A DNA stretch of 64,000 bases, taken from Allantophomopsis cytisporea. Taxonomy: Eukaryota; Ascomycota; Leotiomycetes; Phacidiales; Phacidiaceae. Location of the stretch: NCBI GenBank assembly GCA_024752435.1, contig CP103022.1:620001-684000 (forward strand), given 5' to 3'. The notes under the pieces were generated by a model. The model was not told where the DNA came from. It saw only the letters and a list, made by a program, of their open reading frames with translations, and made no database searches. Both the position numbers and the translations under genes were made by a program. Of the stretch, positions 44,000 to 56,123 are shown piece by piece (the first letter of the stretch is position 1; each line of letters opens with the position of its first letter).

Positions 44000-45593
44000 T
44001 CAATAAACACCACTCCTCCTTCCAAAGCTCGCCCCAATATCTGCTCCTCCCCTCTGTAAATTCGTAACTCCCTCCCGCACACTGCCCACCTCCTCAGCGA
44101 CGCCCATAATGCCATTCTCAAAGTCCCTCAATACACTAACAAGCTCCAGCATCTGCTGCTGTCGTCCACCACCGGCACCAAGGCGCTGCACCTGACTCAT
44201 AGCACTAGCCTCCACGCCACGCAGATGCTGCTCGATCTCGAGGACGTTCTTCTGGTATTTCTCAAGCGTCTTAGCCATCTCATCCGCTTGCGAAGAGAAA
44301 TAGCTAACGAGATCAGACGGGTTCGACGGGTCAGACAAGTTGTTGGACGACGAAGTATCCGACGTAGACCAGATGCCCTGCGTGTGATACTGCGCCGGTA
44401 GCTTGAGGTTGTCGATGGCGCGGAATGATAGCTTCGCATGCTCGGCGTCCTTGACGTTCAACTCCTTCACGTACGCGATCGCCTCGGCGTCCTCCTCGAG
44501 CCCATTCTCGACCTGGGTCAGCTTGCGGAGGCAGAAGTCGACGTCGTATGGCACGTTGTTCAGCTCCTCGCCGTGGCGTGGCATGATGGCGTCGATGTCA
44601 TGCTTCTGATGCATTATGGCCTGGATATTGCGGTCGATGGTCTCGATCTGTTGCTGTAAGTCGGCGTGTAGGTCCGTGAAGCGTGTGGTGGTGCGTAGGT
44701 TAGAGATATCAATCTTCACGCCTGGAACGGTGGATTGCGCTGTCGATTGGCCCATTGTTAGACCGCCAAGCGTGCTGCCAAAAGTTTGCTGTGATGGTTG
44801 TTGTTGCTGGGGTTGAGCGGTTGATGTGCCACTGCTTGATACATTAGAGAGATCCTCAAAGGTTAGAATATGATGCTCACAATAGAGATGTAGCAGGCTT
44901 GGCTTGCGATTGTCCAAAAAGCCCCCCTGATGCAGCGGGCTGTTGCTGCAGCTGTTGAGTAGCATTATTATTTCCAAATAATCCTCCAGTCTGCTGGGCA
45001 GGTTGAGTGGTGTTCCCTCCAAACAATCCTCCTCCTGTAGTTGTCGGCTTAGCAGCTCCAAACAACCCTCCGCTCTGCTGTGGCTGCGTTGTTGTACTGC
45101 TTCCAAATAATCCTCCACTCTGTGCAGGCTGAGAAGTAGCAGCGGGTTGACCGAAGAGTCCACCTGTCTGCGCAGGCTGCGAAGTAGCGGTCGTAGAAGC
45201 TCCGAAAAGCCCTCCACCGGCTGCAGGCTGTGAAGTAGCAGGAGCAGCACTCGCGCCAAATAATCCTCCCGTGGGAGCGGCAGTCGTTGCTGTACTGCCG
45301 AATAAACCCCCACTTGCTGGCTTCGCTGCCGCTGCGCCGCTGAATAAACCTCCTGTTGCTGGCGCTTGACTTGTCGAGGTGTTGGATCCACTAGAAGAGA
45401 AGGTGTCAGCAATGTCTGCATAAGTGACACGGCGAGCCATCCTGGGTTGCTTGAAATATGACAATACGCGGGAAAGTTTGACGGGTGAGTTTTATGGACA
45501 TGAGGCAGTAATGCAGACTTACAAGAGTGAATTGGCGCTCCCCGTATTGATACTCAAACCGCCACCGGCACTGGCTGATCGTGCGAGAGCCAT
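44000..45593 (-). CDS. NUP49: FG nucleoporin Nup49 (Nup58/45 family)
   Basis: A central-channel nucleoporin of the Nsp1-Nup57-Nup49 complex (Nup62-54-58 in animals). Three exons: 45523-45593, 44881-45390 and 44000-44831; introns of 132 bp (GTAAGT...TTCTAG) and 49 bp (GTGAGC...AAGCAG); 470 residues. Both splice junctions recreate an FG motif (SLFGSNTS and SLFGTSTA), strong support for the model. The N-terminal half is GLFG-rich (GGLFGAS, GGLFGQP, GGLFGSS), and a Gln-rich hinge follows. The C-terminal half is coiled coil: DISNLRTTTRFTDLHADLQQ, then RHGEELNNVPYDVDFCLRKL and EKYQKNVLEIEQHLRGVEAS. The FG-then-coil order and the coil sequence favour Nup49 over Nup57. It is divergent from FIP1. Confidence 0.88.
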
Positions 45594-45850
45594 GGTTTGT
45601 TGTGTACCGTGTTGCAGCGGACAAAAGAACGTTGATGTTTTGATTCCAGCCTGAGCACGAAGGCCTGCGATGCGCCGTTCACTACCATGCGCCTGTTGGT
45701 CGTTGAAAATGCGGCTAAGCGAGACAGCTACCCCGGTCAGCCCAACCTACCTAGTAACGTCAGGCTGGGTGTATCGCTCGTGTTCCGCGACTACAATTGC
45801 AAACACGCTTCATAAATTTTCGAAATTCGACTGCGCATTTATCAGCAGTC
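45594..45850. promoter_or_regulatory. Shared divergent promoter, NUP49 / FIP1
   Basis: 257 bp between the two start codons. It must contain both leaders and core promoters; no recognisable TATA box. Confidence 0.55.
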
Positions 45851-46932
45851 ATGGACGTCGACGAAGATGATGATTTTTATGCCCCTTCCGAGGCGGGCTC
45901 CCCAAAGCCTGAGAATGATGAGAGTGTGGCGCGGGCGCAACAGCCTGAGAAGGTAGAGCAGGAGGATGTGGATTTGGAGGAAGGCGAAGAAGAGGAAGAG
46001 GAAGAAGAAGACAGCGACTCTGTATGTTGCTCTTGTGTTACTTTTACTTCAAATGCTTACGATCACAGGACATTGATATTATCACGGAAAGAAAAGACGG
46101 CTCCAAGCCCGTACCACCGTCGTATGCTCTTCCTCACACAATAATGTACCCATACTAATCCTACAGCCAACCCAAATACAACGAAATCCGCAATATTCCA
46201 CAACGTACCACTTCTAGTGACGCCACGAAGTTGCCCGCGACCAAGAGAGAGGATATCAAAGAGACTAAGAAAGCCAGTAGCGCACAACCAAGCTCCGAGC
46301 TCCCAGCGCAGGCGACGTCCAAGATCGACGTGCACGCAAAGCCGATATATGAGCCGGCCGGCAAGCCAATCACGCAGGTGAACATCGACGAAGACTTGCC
46401 AGACAATGACAAGCCATGGCGACGGCCGGGGGCGGACATCAGCGACTACTTCAACTACGGATTCGACGAATTCACGTGGGCGCTGTACGCCAGCAAGCAA
46501 GAGGCACTACGATCTGAGTACGACCAGAACAAGATCGCGCAAAACAACAAAAAGATGTTCGAGGATCTGAATATGATGATGATGGGTGGGATGCCGGTTA
46601 TGCCTGGTATGGGAGGAGCTGCTGGTGGAGCGATGCCTGGTATGGAGGGCATGCCACCTGAAATGCAGCAGATGATGCAGCAAATGATGCAGTCCGGTAT
46701 GGATCCCTCGCAGATGGATCCGTCTATGTTCGCTGCTATGGGTGGTGCGCAAGCTACAGGCCAGAGCGGTGCCGGTCAGGGCCAAGGCTTTGGTCAGCAG
46801 GGATTTGGGCAGGGGCAGGGCCAAATGGGTTATGGGTTTGATCAGAATATGATGGGAGCCGGTGGTAATCAGCAACATAACAGGGGTGGTTTCGGGGGTC
46901 GGGGAAGAGGCGCTGGGAGGGGAAGGTGGTGA
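45851..46932 (+). CDS. FIP1: Polyadenylation factor Fip1
   Basis: Fip1 tethers poly(A) polymerase to the cleavage and polyadenylation factor. Three exons: 45851-46021, 46069-46121 and 46167-46932; introns of 47 and 45 bp; 329 residues. The N-terminus is acidic (EEGEEEEEEEEDSDS). Exon 2 is only 53 bp and encodes DIDIITERKDGSKPVPPS. The Fip1 signature is complete: DKPWRRPGADISDYFNYGFD followed by EFTWALYASKQEALR (about residues 165-200). The C-terminus is Met/Gly/Gln-rich (GGMPVMPGMGG, QMMQQMMQSGMDPSQ), ending with an RGG-like FGGRGRGAGRGRW. The domain order and Fip1 motif leave little doubt. Confidence 0.96.
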
Positions 46933-47762
46933 TTCTTACGATAGAGACTGCATGGTTGGTGTTTGGGCGTTTGGGAGGCGGGACAAAAATGCATACCAAT
47001 TTGTTTCTATCGATCGTGTGTTGTGAAGCTGTGAATCTTTATCAAGCCCAAATTGCTGCGAAACTCATCTGGATTGACTCTTGCAGCTGTGTTGAATCAC
47101 ATATGCTTATGGATGATCACGAAGAAAGGTGGGCGAGTTTAGTCCCAGATATTTAGTCTGTCAATACCGTTCAATTTGGAAATTCGACAATTTCAACGAT
47201 CGAAACTATGTCGTATCATTTGAGATATCACAGCCTAAAATCCTAATCAATATGTGATAGGCTCATAACGCCTACTTAGAAGCAATACCATGATCGTTAC
47301 TGTTAGACAATGAGCAAACATCGAAGGAAACAACAGGTAAAGCATACATAGAGTTTCCGTTCCCAGACTCAAAGCTGGCGCAAGTTGAGGTTGTCTCTGA
47401 TCTGCTGCTCTTAAATAGCCGTGGACAGACCTAGTTGCATTGAAGATAAGCAAATTCCCTCTTATTCATGAGATTTCCTTTCGCCCATGAAGTAGATATG
47501 AGAGAAAAGTCTAAATATACACAGGTCGTTATTCACTCAACATTGGAATACTTTGCGTGGATTCCATGAGTATAGTTGACTATTGACGTATTTGTTTAAT
47601 TGAAACTTAACCACAAAACGAAACTATATGCTATGAGTCCCTCAAACAATGACCGTGAATAAATATATGCGCATATCTACAAACTTTAATTCGAATCGTG
47701 AAAAGAAAAAGAAGTAAATATTATCCGCATTCGAGCCTCCACGCCTAAGTAGTTATCTGCCA
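46933..47762. other. Intergenic, convergent 3' ends
   Basis: 830 bp between FIP1 and the 3' end of the beta-glucosidase gene. AT-rich near 47,600-47,720. No gene supported. Confidence 0.5.
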
Positions 47763-50436
47763 TTACTTGCTCAAGGTAGTGTCAACTCTCAAGTCTCTTG
47801 AGCTGGCACCAACACTGAACTTATAATCACCGGGAACAATGGCCCATTCTTGCGCATCCACATCCCATGCGCTCAAATCCCTTCTTCTAAGTTTGTACTC
47901 GACCGTCTCCTTAGAACCAACCGGAAGCCAGATTTTCTCAAAGCCTCTAAGTTGACGAATGGGCTGATCAGCGGCATCTGGGTACTGCACATAGAGTTGA
48001 GAAACCTCATGACCATCCACACCACCAGTGTTCTTGACGTCGACGGTTACGCTCACGATCTCGTCCCAGAGATCTTCCTTACCACCGACAGAGAGCTTTC
48101 CAGAGGGATAGATGGAGTTCCAAGCAGAATTGTTGAGGACACTCACTTTTACGTTCGAGTACTCGAAGTCGGTGTACGAAAGACCATAACCAAACTCGTA
48201 ACGGGGAGTGACGTTGTATTTATCGAAGTACTTGTAATCGATATAGGTGCCCTCGGTGAATTCGCATTCTGCAGTCATACAAATTGGAACCGGGTAGTCA
48301 GATTCGTTCTTGGCAATGGTGTAGGCCAATTTACCACTGGGGTTGGTGTAACCGTAAAGAACGTCCATGATGGACAGACCAGAGTTTTGACCAAGCAAGC
48401 CTCCGTAAAGAACAGCAGTGACATTCTCATTCTCAATCCATTGATCTGGGTTGTCAGCAAGGTCTATGTGTGCAACAATGGAGAAAACCTACCAACAAGT
48501 CTAGCGCCAACAGTGTTAATAACAACTATTGTGTTGGGATTCTTTGCGGCGACTTGATTGACGAGAGTATCCTGATCCGCATTTGCAAGTTCCGTACGAT
48601 CAGCTCCCTCGCCAGAATATGCGTTCAGGAAGACGATTGCAACATCTACATCAACTGCATAAGTGTCGATGCCAACTGCAGTATTCGTTCCAGTGCCAAA
48701 GCCGGTAGTATTGGAAGAACCTCCCGCCCCACCACGACCGCCTCCACCAGTGAAGTTTCCACCTGGTCCAGTACCGTTGAAACCACCACCGCCACCGGGG
48801 AAGGTCCCATTGCGTCCACCTGGTCCAGTGCCATTGAATCCGCCTCCACCGCCAAATCCGCCACCACCACCAGTTCCTGAAGTAGTTGCTGCAGTGTAAG
48901 TGTCGTTCATTAACCATCTGTATATTGTTCCATCTTCGAAAGCGCGGTAAAGGAGAGCATCGTGGGGGGTAATAAGGTAAGGGAAAGATGTGGTGCCGGA
49001 ACCAGCTCCGCCAGCAAGATGACCCTGGTAGACTGGTGGGGTTCCTTCGACGTCAAGTGTAACACTTGAACGGGATTAGTGAAATTCGATAATGTGGAAG
49101 GGACACTTACCCTGGACCGCCCATGACAGGACCTGCGGAAACTCCAAAGATGGCCATGCTGGCAGGAGCCTTCAATGGTAAAGCATTATCAACGTTCTTA
49201 AGAAGGGAAATGGACGCTGCGCCAACCTTGCGGATTATCTGGCTGTGGTTGGCTCTGACATCGCGATTAGTATCTGTTGAATAAGATATGCTAGGTTGTT
49301 TGCCATTATCGAGCTCAGAGTAGTAATAGCCGATGATATTTCTGATAGCTTTATCAGTGAGGCGAGCTTCAGAGAAGGTTCCGTTGGCAAGACCGGCAGC
49401 AATGATGGATTCGGACCAGTATTGCTCGGAACCATTGTCTTCGCCACCGTTGAATGAACCCTCACTTGTGTACTGGGCACCAACATCGGCATAGACGTAT
49501 CCTGGGAAACCCAGCTCCGTCTTCAACACACCGTTGATAAGGTCCGAGTTCTCGCATGAATAGACGTCGTTGACACGGTTCATAGCGCACATGATAGCTC
49601 CCATGCCAGCTTTGACTGCATCGTAGAATGGCCACAGATAAGCTTCGTGAATGGTTTTGTCGTCTGCATTGCTGGAGTAGACTTCCTCTGTAGTCTCAGA
49701 ATACATTCCCTTGGTACGGTTGGTTTCTTGCTCGTTGAGCAAGAAATGCTTGCCCCCTGCAATAAGGCCAGCATCGACAAAGCCACTGACTGCAAGGCCA
49801 AAAGCAATGCCGTTCAGGTAAGGATCCTGCCCCAAGGTCTCTACAAGACGACCGCCATATGGAGTACGTCCAAGAGGACCGGATGTAGGACCATTGACGA
49901 CTTGGAATCCCTTTCCATAGCTATACGTTCTTAGCAATCTCCTTGCACAGCCCAAAAGATGTCCACGACTTACAACTCGTCTCCAACAGCCTTCATCTGT
50001 GTATAGATCAAATCCTTGTCCCATGTTTGTACTAGAGCTGAAGTCTCAGAGAAACCAGAGGCCCCAAAGTACCCAATGACACCTTGATCGCCATCTTTGC
50101 TGATGAGAGCAGTCCAACTAGCATTAGTAGATGAAACACTAGAACCGGTAATGACAGATAGCTTCTCATCAGTTGTCATTCCATCAACCAAGAGCTTGGC
50201 TTTCTCGTATGCTGCTTGCCATTTCGCATCCAAGTTCACTTAAGATATCAGCCCCATCCTTCATTATAGATGAAATGAAACTCACCAACTCCATCAGAGA
50301 GGAGGCCAGTAGAATTGCCGCTCGTAGTTGAGTTACTCGTTCCGTTGGTATAAATGGAACCAAGAACAGGAGAAAGGAGAGTTAGACCGACAGAAAGAGT
50401 GTGAAGACCTCGAGAGGTCAAGATAGCAGAACGCAT
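47763..50436 (-). CDS. Secreted GH3 beta-glucosidase with glycine-rich insertion
   Basis: Hydrolyses terminal beta-glucosides such as cellobiose, probably outside the cell. Five exons: 50286-50436, 49974-50238, 49111-49920, 48493-49064 and 47763-48445; introns of 46-53 bp; 826 residues. A signal peptide is evident: RGLHTLSVGLTLLSPVLGS (about residues 9-27). The (alpha/beta)8 domain has VNGPTSGPLGRTPYGGRLVE, GGKHFLLNEQETNR and the nucleophile segment GFPGYVYADVGAQ, where most GH3s have SDW. The second domain includes LNAYSGEGADRTEL, and the fibronectin-type end includes ANPSGKLAYTIAKN-like and YEFGYGLSYTDFEY segments. Residues ~472-538 form an unusual Gly/Asn insertion with repeated FNGTGPGG. 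Neighbours give no cluster context. Confidence 0.93.
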
Positions 50437-53388
50437 TGTAAAGAATGACAGCTCAGATTACTGAGCAAATTGAGTGTGATACTAAACCCACACCAATCGT
50501 CTTTCATCTTGAATATATAGTCTCGTCCGAGGAGAAGTGAAGCATATGACAAAAGTCAAATGTTGTGATGGACTTCCTATTCAAAAAGTCGTCGTAAGTT
50601 TCTCCACTCAGAAAATGAAAAAAGGAAGTTACATCTGATCTACGAACTCCTCATCCCAGGCAGAAAAAGGAAAAGGAAGTGGAGTTCCTTAAAATTTCCA
50701 GCTTTGTTACGGAAAATCCCCTTCAAACCGTGCAGAATGGTGCTCCAGCATCTCATGAGAAGCAGGACTCCGGGAAATTCCCAGTTGCCACATACCAACA
50801 GGGCATTTATTGCGTACAAATGGAAACTATAGACGCTGCGCATGGCAGTCAGGCATGACAGAGGCTCTTCCTGGCTCGGAGAATATCCCCAGAAAGTGAT
50901 TGGATTGGTATGAAGAAGCGAAGGCGACATTCTTGGAGTCATTGACTCTTGCATGTTGTGAAATAGGCTCAGATTCCATAGTCAGCTACCCCATGATATG
51001 TTCTTAATGCAAAAACCATACTGGCATAGCCATGCGTCGATCCGCTAATCGGGAAACTCATCTGGTCTGTCACATTGTCTTCGGTGGTAAAGTCTTCGGC
51101 AACCAAATGCAGGTACAGAGAAGTTGGTCGCATAAAGAAGAGAAGCAGCCGACACGTATGTTAGTGGTACAGCAGCTTTGAAATCAAATGATATATGGAA
51201 AGAGGATTCAAGTTAATGAGGAGCAATGTAACGAAAGCAGAGGCAAGATAAAAATATGAGAACTAAGTACATGTGAATGAACTCCAGTATCACAGCATCG
51301 AAGTTCAACACTCGTATATTACCAGCTTTGTTCGTAGAATAAAATCAGAAGCTTTTTCTCTACTATGACCGATGAGACCCACCCCCACACTAATAATCTC
51401 TTATTATACATCTAGACCAACGAAGATGTAAAGGATACAAATGAGAAGGCTGAAGTACCTACCCCATTCGAAGTACCTCCGACTTTCATGAGACGGTAGA
51501 TGTGCATCGCAAATCGAGACCCACAACTCGAATTTCGGCACCCAATCGTACACTGTATATGTTCGGGATTATTCAAACACACCGACGACATGCATGCACA
51601 TGGAGACGGACTCATGATCAGATCGATTCACTTAAACACCGCCCCCAAAGCAATGCCGCAGGTCGGATATCGATAACAAAGTAACGCAAGACTTGTGAGA
51701 TTGCATTGAAAAGAAGCAATTGAAATCAAGATGAAGACATAGTGCGTCGACTCTTTCAAGTTATCTCTTGTAGGGTAAGAAACTGGCTGACCGAATCAGG
51801 TAGTCCGATGGAGTGAGAGAGCCGAGAAAGTGCCGGTCGAAACATTCCAGTTACCGACTTGAGTATTAATAGGTGCGATATAACAAGGAACCAAACAAGC
51901 ATAATCACTTGTGACAAAAATTGGGGAAACTCAGTCGTGGCAACCAACTGGGATTGTGAGGTAGCTGGTATTAAGGCGGGCATATGCACAATATCTTAAC
52001 CTAATGACAACGTACATATACCACGCCCATAGTGCTTGCAGCGCTTGCCATGGCTGATACGATTTGTCTAGAGATTTATTGGGTAAGCTGTGCCATGAAC
52101 AGCTGATGGATTAAACAGCAATCAAGTTCTTCTTTATGGTTTTTCTTAATTATCATTTCAAAGTGAGAGCTTGCTCGTCTCATATTCTCCAACAAGATGG
52201 GAAGGTTTGCCGCAGAATAAGGTGATGAAGACCATGACGCTTCGACATGGTAGCTAATCCCCTCACTTTCGCATTGAAGCCAATCTTTCAGTCTACAGAG
52301 AAATACAAAATATAAATCATAGTCGAGATGAAAGCTTTCAATGGAAAACTGTATTTACTATGATGTGTACAGTATACAAAAGAATGTCCTGAAAATGTCC
52401 AAAGATGCAGAAATAAGATGCAGTTCTAAAGAGGCTTAAGTTTAGCACCCTTGTCACGCATGCTCTCCAACTCTCCAGGGTATATTACAGGAAACTTAAC
52501 CGGGAGAGGTATTGATCAGAAGAGCTGTCGCCAGTGTAGGTACTCTGCAAGACCGGGCTCCTCCGGGTTGATGTTCGCTGATCCTCTTCCTGCCATATTA
52601 AGTAAGTATAAGCTGATAAGGCTGAAGAGTCTTATATGAGGCCCAACACAACATCATATCTTGAAGAAGAAGAAGAAGAAGAAGAAGAAGAAGAAAACAT
52701 ACCCATAGTCACAGACGCATGCTTGAAATGACTAGACTCGATTTCCCAAGATTTCAACCATTATCTCTACGAAGACGACTGTGATATAAGGAGGCTAAAT
52801 GATGACCATATATGACAAAATGCAAGTTTCTTCGGGTTGGGCTAAGGATAAGGTCTAATGGGACAGATATAGGGTGTTTACACTCATCATGTTTCATGAG
52901 AGACAAAAAAGGAGGTTTCCATCAAGACCAGTGATATGTTCGTAGCGCAGAAAACCGACGGGAATGAGGGGACGATCCTTAGTAAGAAGCTTGGGAGGAT
53001 CTTACTTGAAGCTCAACTGCATATCTCTAATTGATTTGGTAGAGCATTGTCCTACTATCTATTTTCACCTACAAGTTGCGGTATTCTCTACTCTTGGGCA
53101 GCTCCTCAACACGACTAAGAGCCAGGTCACAAAAGCATCTGCACGAAACAGGTAAAGCAACGAAGAGAACTTTCAAACGTAACATTAATATATTTAACAT
53201 GAGCTCATCTAATCCATACTCATAAACCCAATCTTGTGACCTAGGATAAAAACGCCCCCACCCGCTATGCAAAACAAACATACAAATACAAGACCAATGC
53301 TAGCCGAATCTAAGTCCATATCCGGATTGGACCTTTTTAGACAATCTAGCCCAAACTCCAGCCTAATAATATACATCAAAAGCGCACG
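50437..53388. other. Gene-poor region upstream of GH3 gene
   Basis: About 2.95 kb with no supported gene. Holds the GH3 promoter at its left end and a (GAA)n tract. The minus-strand frame at 50,640-50,954 has no recognisable motif. Confidence 0.5.
52663..52695. repeat. (GAA)11 microsatellite
   Basis: Eleven perfect GAA units in non-coding sequence. Confidence 0.95.
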
Positions 53389-54357
53389 TCAAACTTGCTC
53401 AACATCGGTCTTCCCTGTTTTAGAAGTCATACTCTCCTGAGCAGAAGCATCGCCATCCGTAACCTCATCTTCAAAAGTCTCCTCCTCAGTCTTGAACTTC
53501 AGCGAGTAGCTACCATGGCCCTTGGCGCCATTCGGGATATGGAAGCGTCGATCGACACGGAGGATAGCGTACATAAACAGAACGATGACCTCGATAGTGA
53601 AGTTAAAGAGGTAAAAGCACGGCTTGCTGTCAAACCACGCCGGGTGTGTCTTTGGGCGGATCATGTAATTCGTTGCCGCACGGAAGGAGGCCCCGAGGCA
53701 TAGCAAGGTAGCAGCAGCAAGAAGCACGTAGATCTTCGTGCGATAACGGCCAATACCGAATTTGTCGACTGGGCCGCGACGAGGTACCATGACGGCGAGC
53801 AGTACACTTGGGAGTGGCATGAAGGCCGCGACGGCAAAGTAGGTGCTGCCGACGATTACGACGTCGCGATCGATTCGTTTCGTGTTGTAATGGAGGGTGA
53901 AATAGCCTTGAATGGTGCAGACGATCAGTGCGATGAGCATGATGATGATGCTGACTATGTAGAGCTTGAAGCACACGGACACGATCGGATGCCAGCCGAA
54001 GTGAGGGTGAGAGGCTCGAAGGATGCGGTGGGTGAATATCAGGTTGACGATGAAGAGGATGACGACTCCAGCGGCGACGAAGATTGCGGCGGCGATGGCA
54101 AGGCGCACATTGTTCTGGTGTTTGGATAGTACTATGCGCAGAATGCAGGCTACCACTCGAGACATGCTGAAACTGAAGAGGAGATTCGACATCAGGAATT
54201 TATGGCCTCTGGCCTTATTGGTCTTCACGATGTACATGTGAGTGGCAGCACTGGCCAGGAAAAAAAGCAGGAAAACAGCTGTGATGGGTACATCAACGCC
54301 TACTGTTGGAATGCTTCCAAGTACGGCATTCGAAGGTGAATATGGTGGGCCTGCCAT
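53389..54357 (-). CDS. DUF3112-type seven-helix membrane protein
   Basis: Intronless, 322 residues from the ATG of MAGPPYSPSNAV. At least six, probably seven, hydrophobic helices are visible: VPITAVFLLFFLASAATHMY, LLFSFSMSRVVACILRIVL, IAAAIFVAAGVVILFIVNLI, LYIVSIIIMLIALIVCTIQG, STYFAVAAFMPLPSVLLAVM, KIYVLLAAATLLCLGASFRA and FYLFNFTIEVIVLFMYAILR. Loops carry conserved motifs: NKARGHKFLMSNL, the FTHRILRASHPHFGWHP segment and NTKRIDRDV. These match fungal DUF3112 proteins as I remember them. The C-terminal ~50 residues are cytosolic-looking, acidic and Ser/Thr-rich (EEETFEDEVTDGDASAQES). Function is unknown for the family. The open frame extends upstream of the ATG without another ATG. Confidence 0.88.
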   Translation of the reverse strand: MAGPPYSPSNAVLGSIPTVGVDVPITAVFLLFFLASAATHMYIVKTNKARGHKFLMSNLLFSFSMSRVVACILRIVLSKHQNNVRLAIAAAIFVAAGVVILFIVNLIFTHRILRASHPHFGWHPIVSVCFKLYIVSIIIMLIALIVCTIQGYFTLHYNTKRIDRDVVIVGSTYFAVAAFMPLPSVLLAVMVPRRGPVDKFGIGRYRTKIYVLLAAATLLCLGASFRAATNYMIRPKTHPAWFDSKPCFYLFNFTIEVIVLFMYAILRVDRRFHIPNGAKGHGSYSLKFKTEEETFEDEVTDGDASAQESMTSKTGKTDVEQV

Positions 54358-56123
54358 CTCTTCGTTGTCAAGCACCAAGACGCCCGAAGACTTGTGGCTT
54401 TGATGAGATGATGACAGTGAACACTGTGATCCAAGCGATAAAAACTCGCTTCTTGTCTTCCCGTGAAATCAGAGGATCTGGATAGGGGAGCAGTATAGCT
54501 GGTGAGGACGTGTGGATTCTGAATAGGAAATCGAATGAATATCAATCAATAAGGAAAGCCAAGAGGGATATATACTACCTAAATGTCTGAGGAATAAGAG
54601 ATGTTTGCAGTAGCCTTGAGTGTAACTCCATGGCCCACGTCCTGAAGAGTCGGGGACATTTCCCAGCGAGAGCCGCATAACGGTGATACTTTTATCAGGA
54701 GCAAGGAATACGACATCAAACTCCGGGAACTAGGACAAAAGAGGCCCGACAGGACAAACCGTTGGAAATGATTGGTCAAGAGGAGGTGAACTGCAGCGGA
54801 TACAGTAGGGTGGCGCCGGAGGAGGCACACAGATGTGCACAGAGCGGGGCCTTAGTCAAGGAAAGGGTCTTGAAGTTGAAAGTTAAAGACCCAGAACGCT
54901 GCTTCTCAAAGCCCGAAGCACGAGAGCACAGACTGGAAAACTCGGCCAGAAAGAGAACGCGAGGTTCCGCTCCCGATACCCGTAGTCACGTGGCGAGTCA
55001 ATCTTACTTCTCCTGCTCTTAAGATCAATATCTCGGAGTAAGGGATGTTCAAGAGACAGCGGAATCTCTTGAATCTGCCTATCAGCAGTAATGAAACCCG
55101 GACTTTTAGGAGACAACGGCATTCTCAAGACGTACTCTATCGCTGCTTATGTACTTGGTGCGGACGATGGATTCATCAACACCCTGTCGTGGCTATGTAC
55201 TCAGTCCAGCCTAGTGTATTGCCTCACGTGTGCTGTGAACTGTGGGACATATGCAGGAGTACCCTCAAGGGAAACCTTATGTTGTATCTGGTGTCTTGAT
55301 AGAGTAGATCTGCGCAGTCCTCGGACGGAGGAGAACTTCCTGAGTATTTATCATTGCGTGACTCCTCAGGGGCTCTACGCCAGAGTTGCGGCCACGAACT
55401 CCGTATGCGCATAGTTCCCCTGACTATAGCAACAGCAGGCTTCGTGCCATTCTGTGAAATCCAAGATATCCCTCCTCACAGCTTTGTACGCTGTGACATG
55501 ATCGTATGACGCAGAAGAGTGGTACGATAGCATGGAATATGAGATGTGAAGGTATGAGAGTATGAGAACTACACTTTACCTTGTTGAATTCTTACATTAC
55601 TTACTGTACAATATCAATGCGGAGAGCACACAGAGTAATTCGATGCTGTACGGAGCAAGTGCTACGCAGAGTAGAGGTCGGTCCCTGACTGTGCGTACCT
55701 ATGTACGACTGTATTCCCTGCCTTACCTCGTGGACTGATGACAAGGCATCCATTACATCATCCACATGATCTCACGTGATCAGAAAATCTAGACTGGATC
55801 TAGTAATAAACAACGGAGCTTTACCCGACACGGAAGAAGTTCTGGCTCTCTAAGTACACCAACACATCCTCCTCCACACCCTCGGTCCTTCCATCCCCTC
55901 CACCCCCCTACTTCTCCGTACGTACATCTCACCTCGCTGCTGCTACTACTTGCTGCTGCCTCTTCGATTACGGAATCCTGCAAGCTTTTCAGCGTGGCAT
56001 CCACGTGACCATCCACCCCCCCCAAAATCCCTTTTTCCCCAGGATTTTCCTGTTCCATCTCTACCCAGTCGCTACGAACACACCCTCACCGTCATTGTTC
56101 CATCCACACCCGCCGTCATCACC
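54358..56123. other. Divergent intergenic region
   Basis: About 1.77 kb between the DUF3112 gene and the FAR1-like gene. The part just before 56,124 is C/T-rich and in frame with that gene for 58 codons (from 55,950), more likely a leader than coding. No other gene supported. Confidence 0.5.

Noticed and set aside
44000..45593. Nup57 instead of Nup49
   Set aside because: The coiled-coil sequence after the FG part fits Nup49 (Nup58) better than Nup57 (Nup54), although the FG part alone cannot distinguish them.
48470..48880. Pro/Ser-rich open frame on the + strand inside the GH3 gene
   Set aside because: Complement of the glycine-rich insertion; the GH3 reading is continuous and conserved.
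55950..56123. Upstream extension of the FAR1-like protein
   Set aside because: The 58 extra codons are C/T-rich leader-like; MSLSLPQ begins at a better ATG context, and the extension adds no domain.
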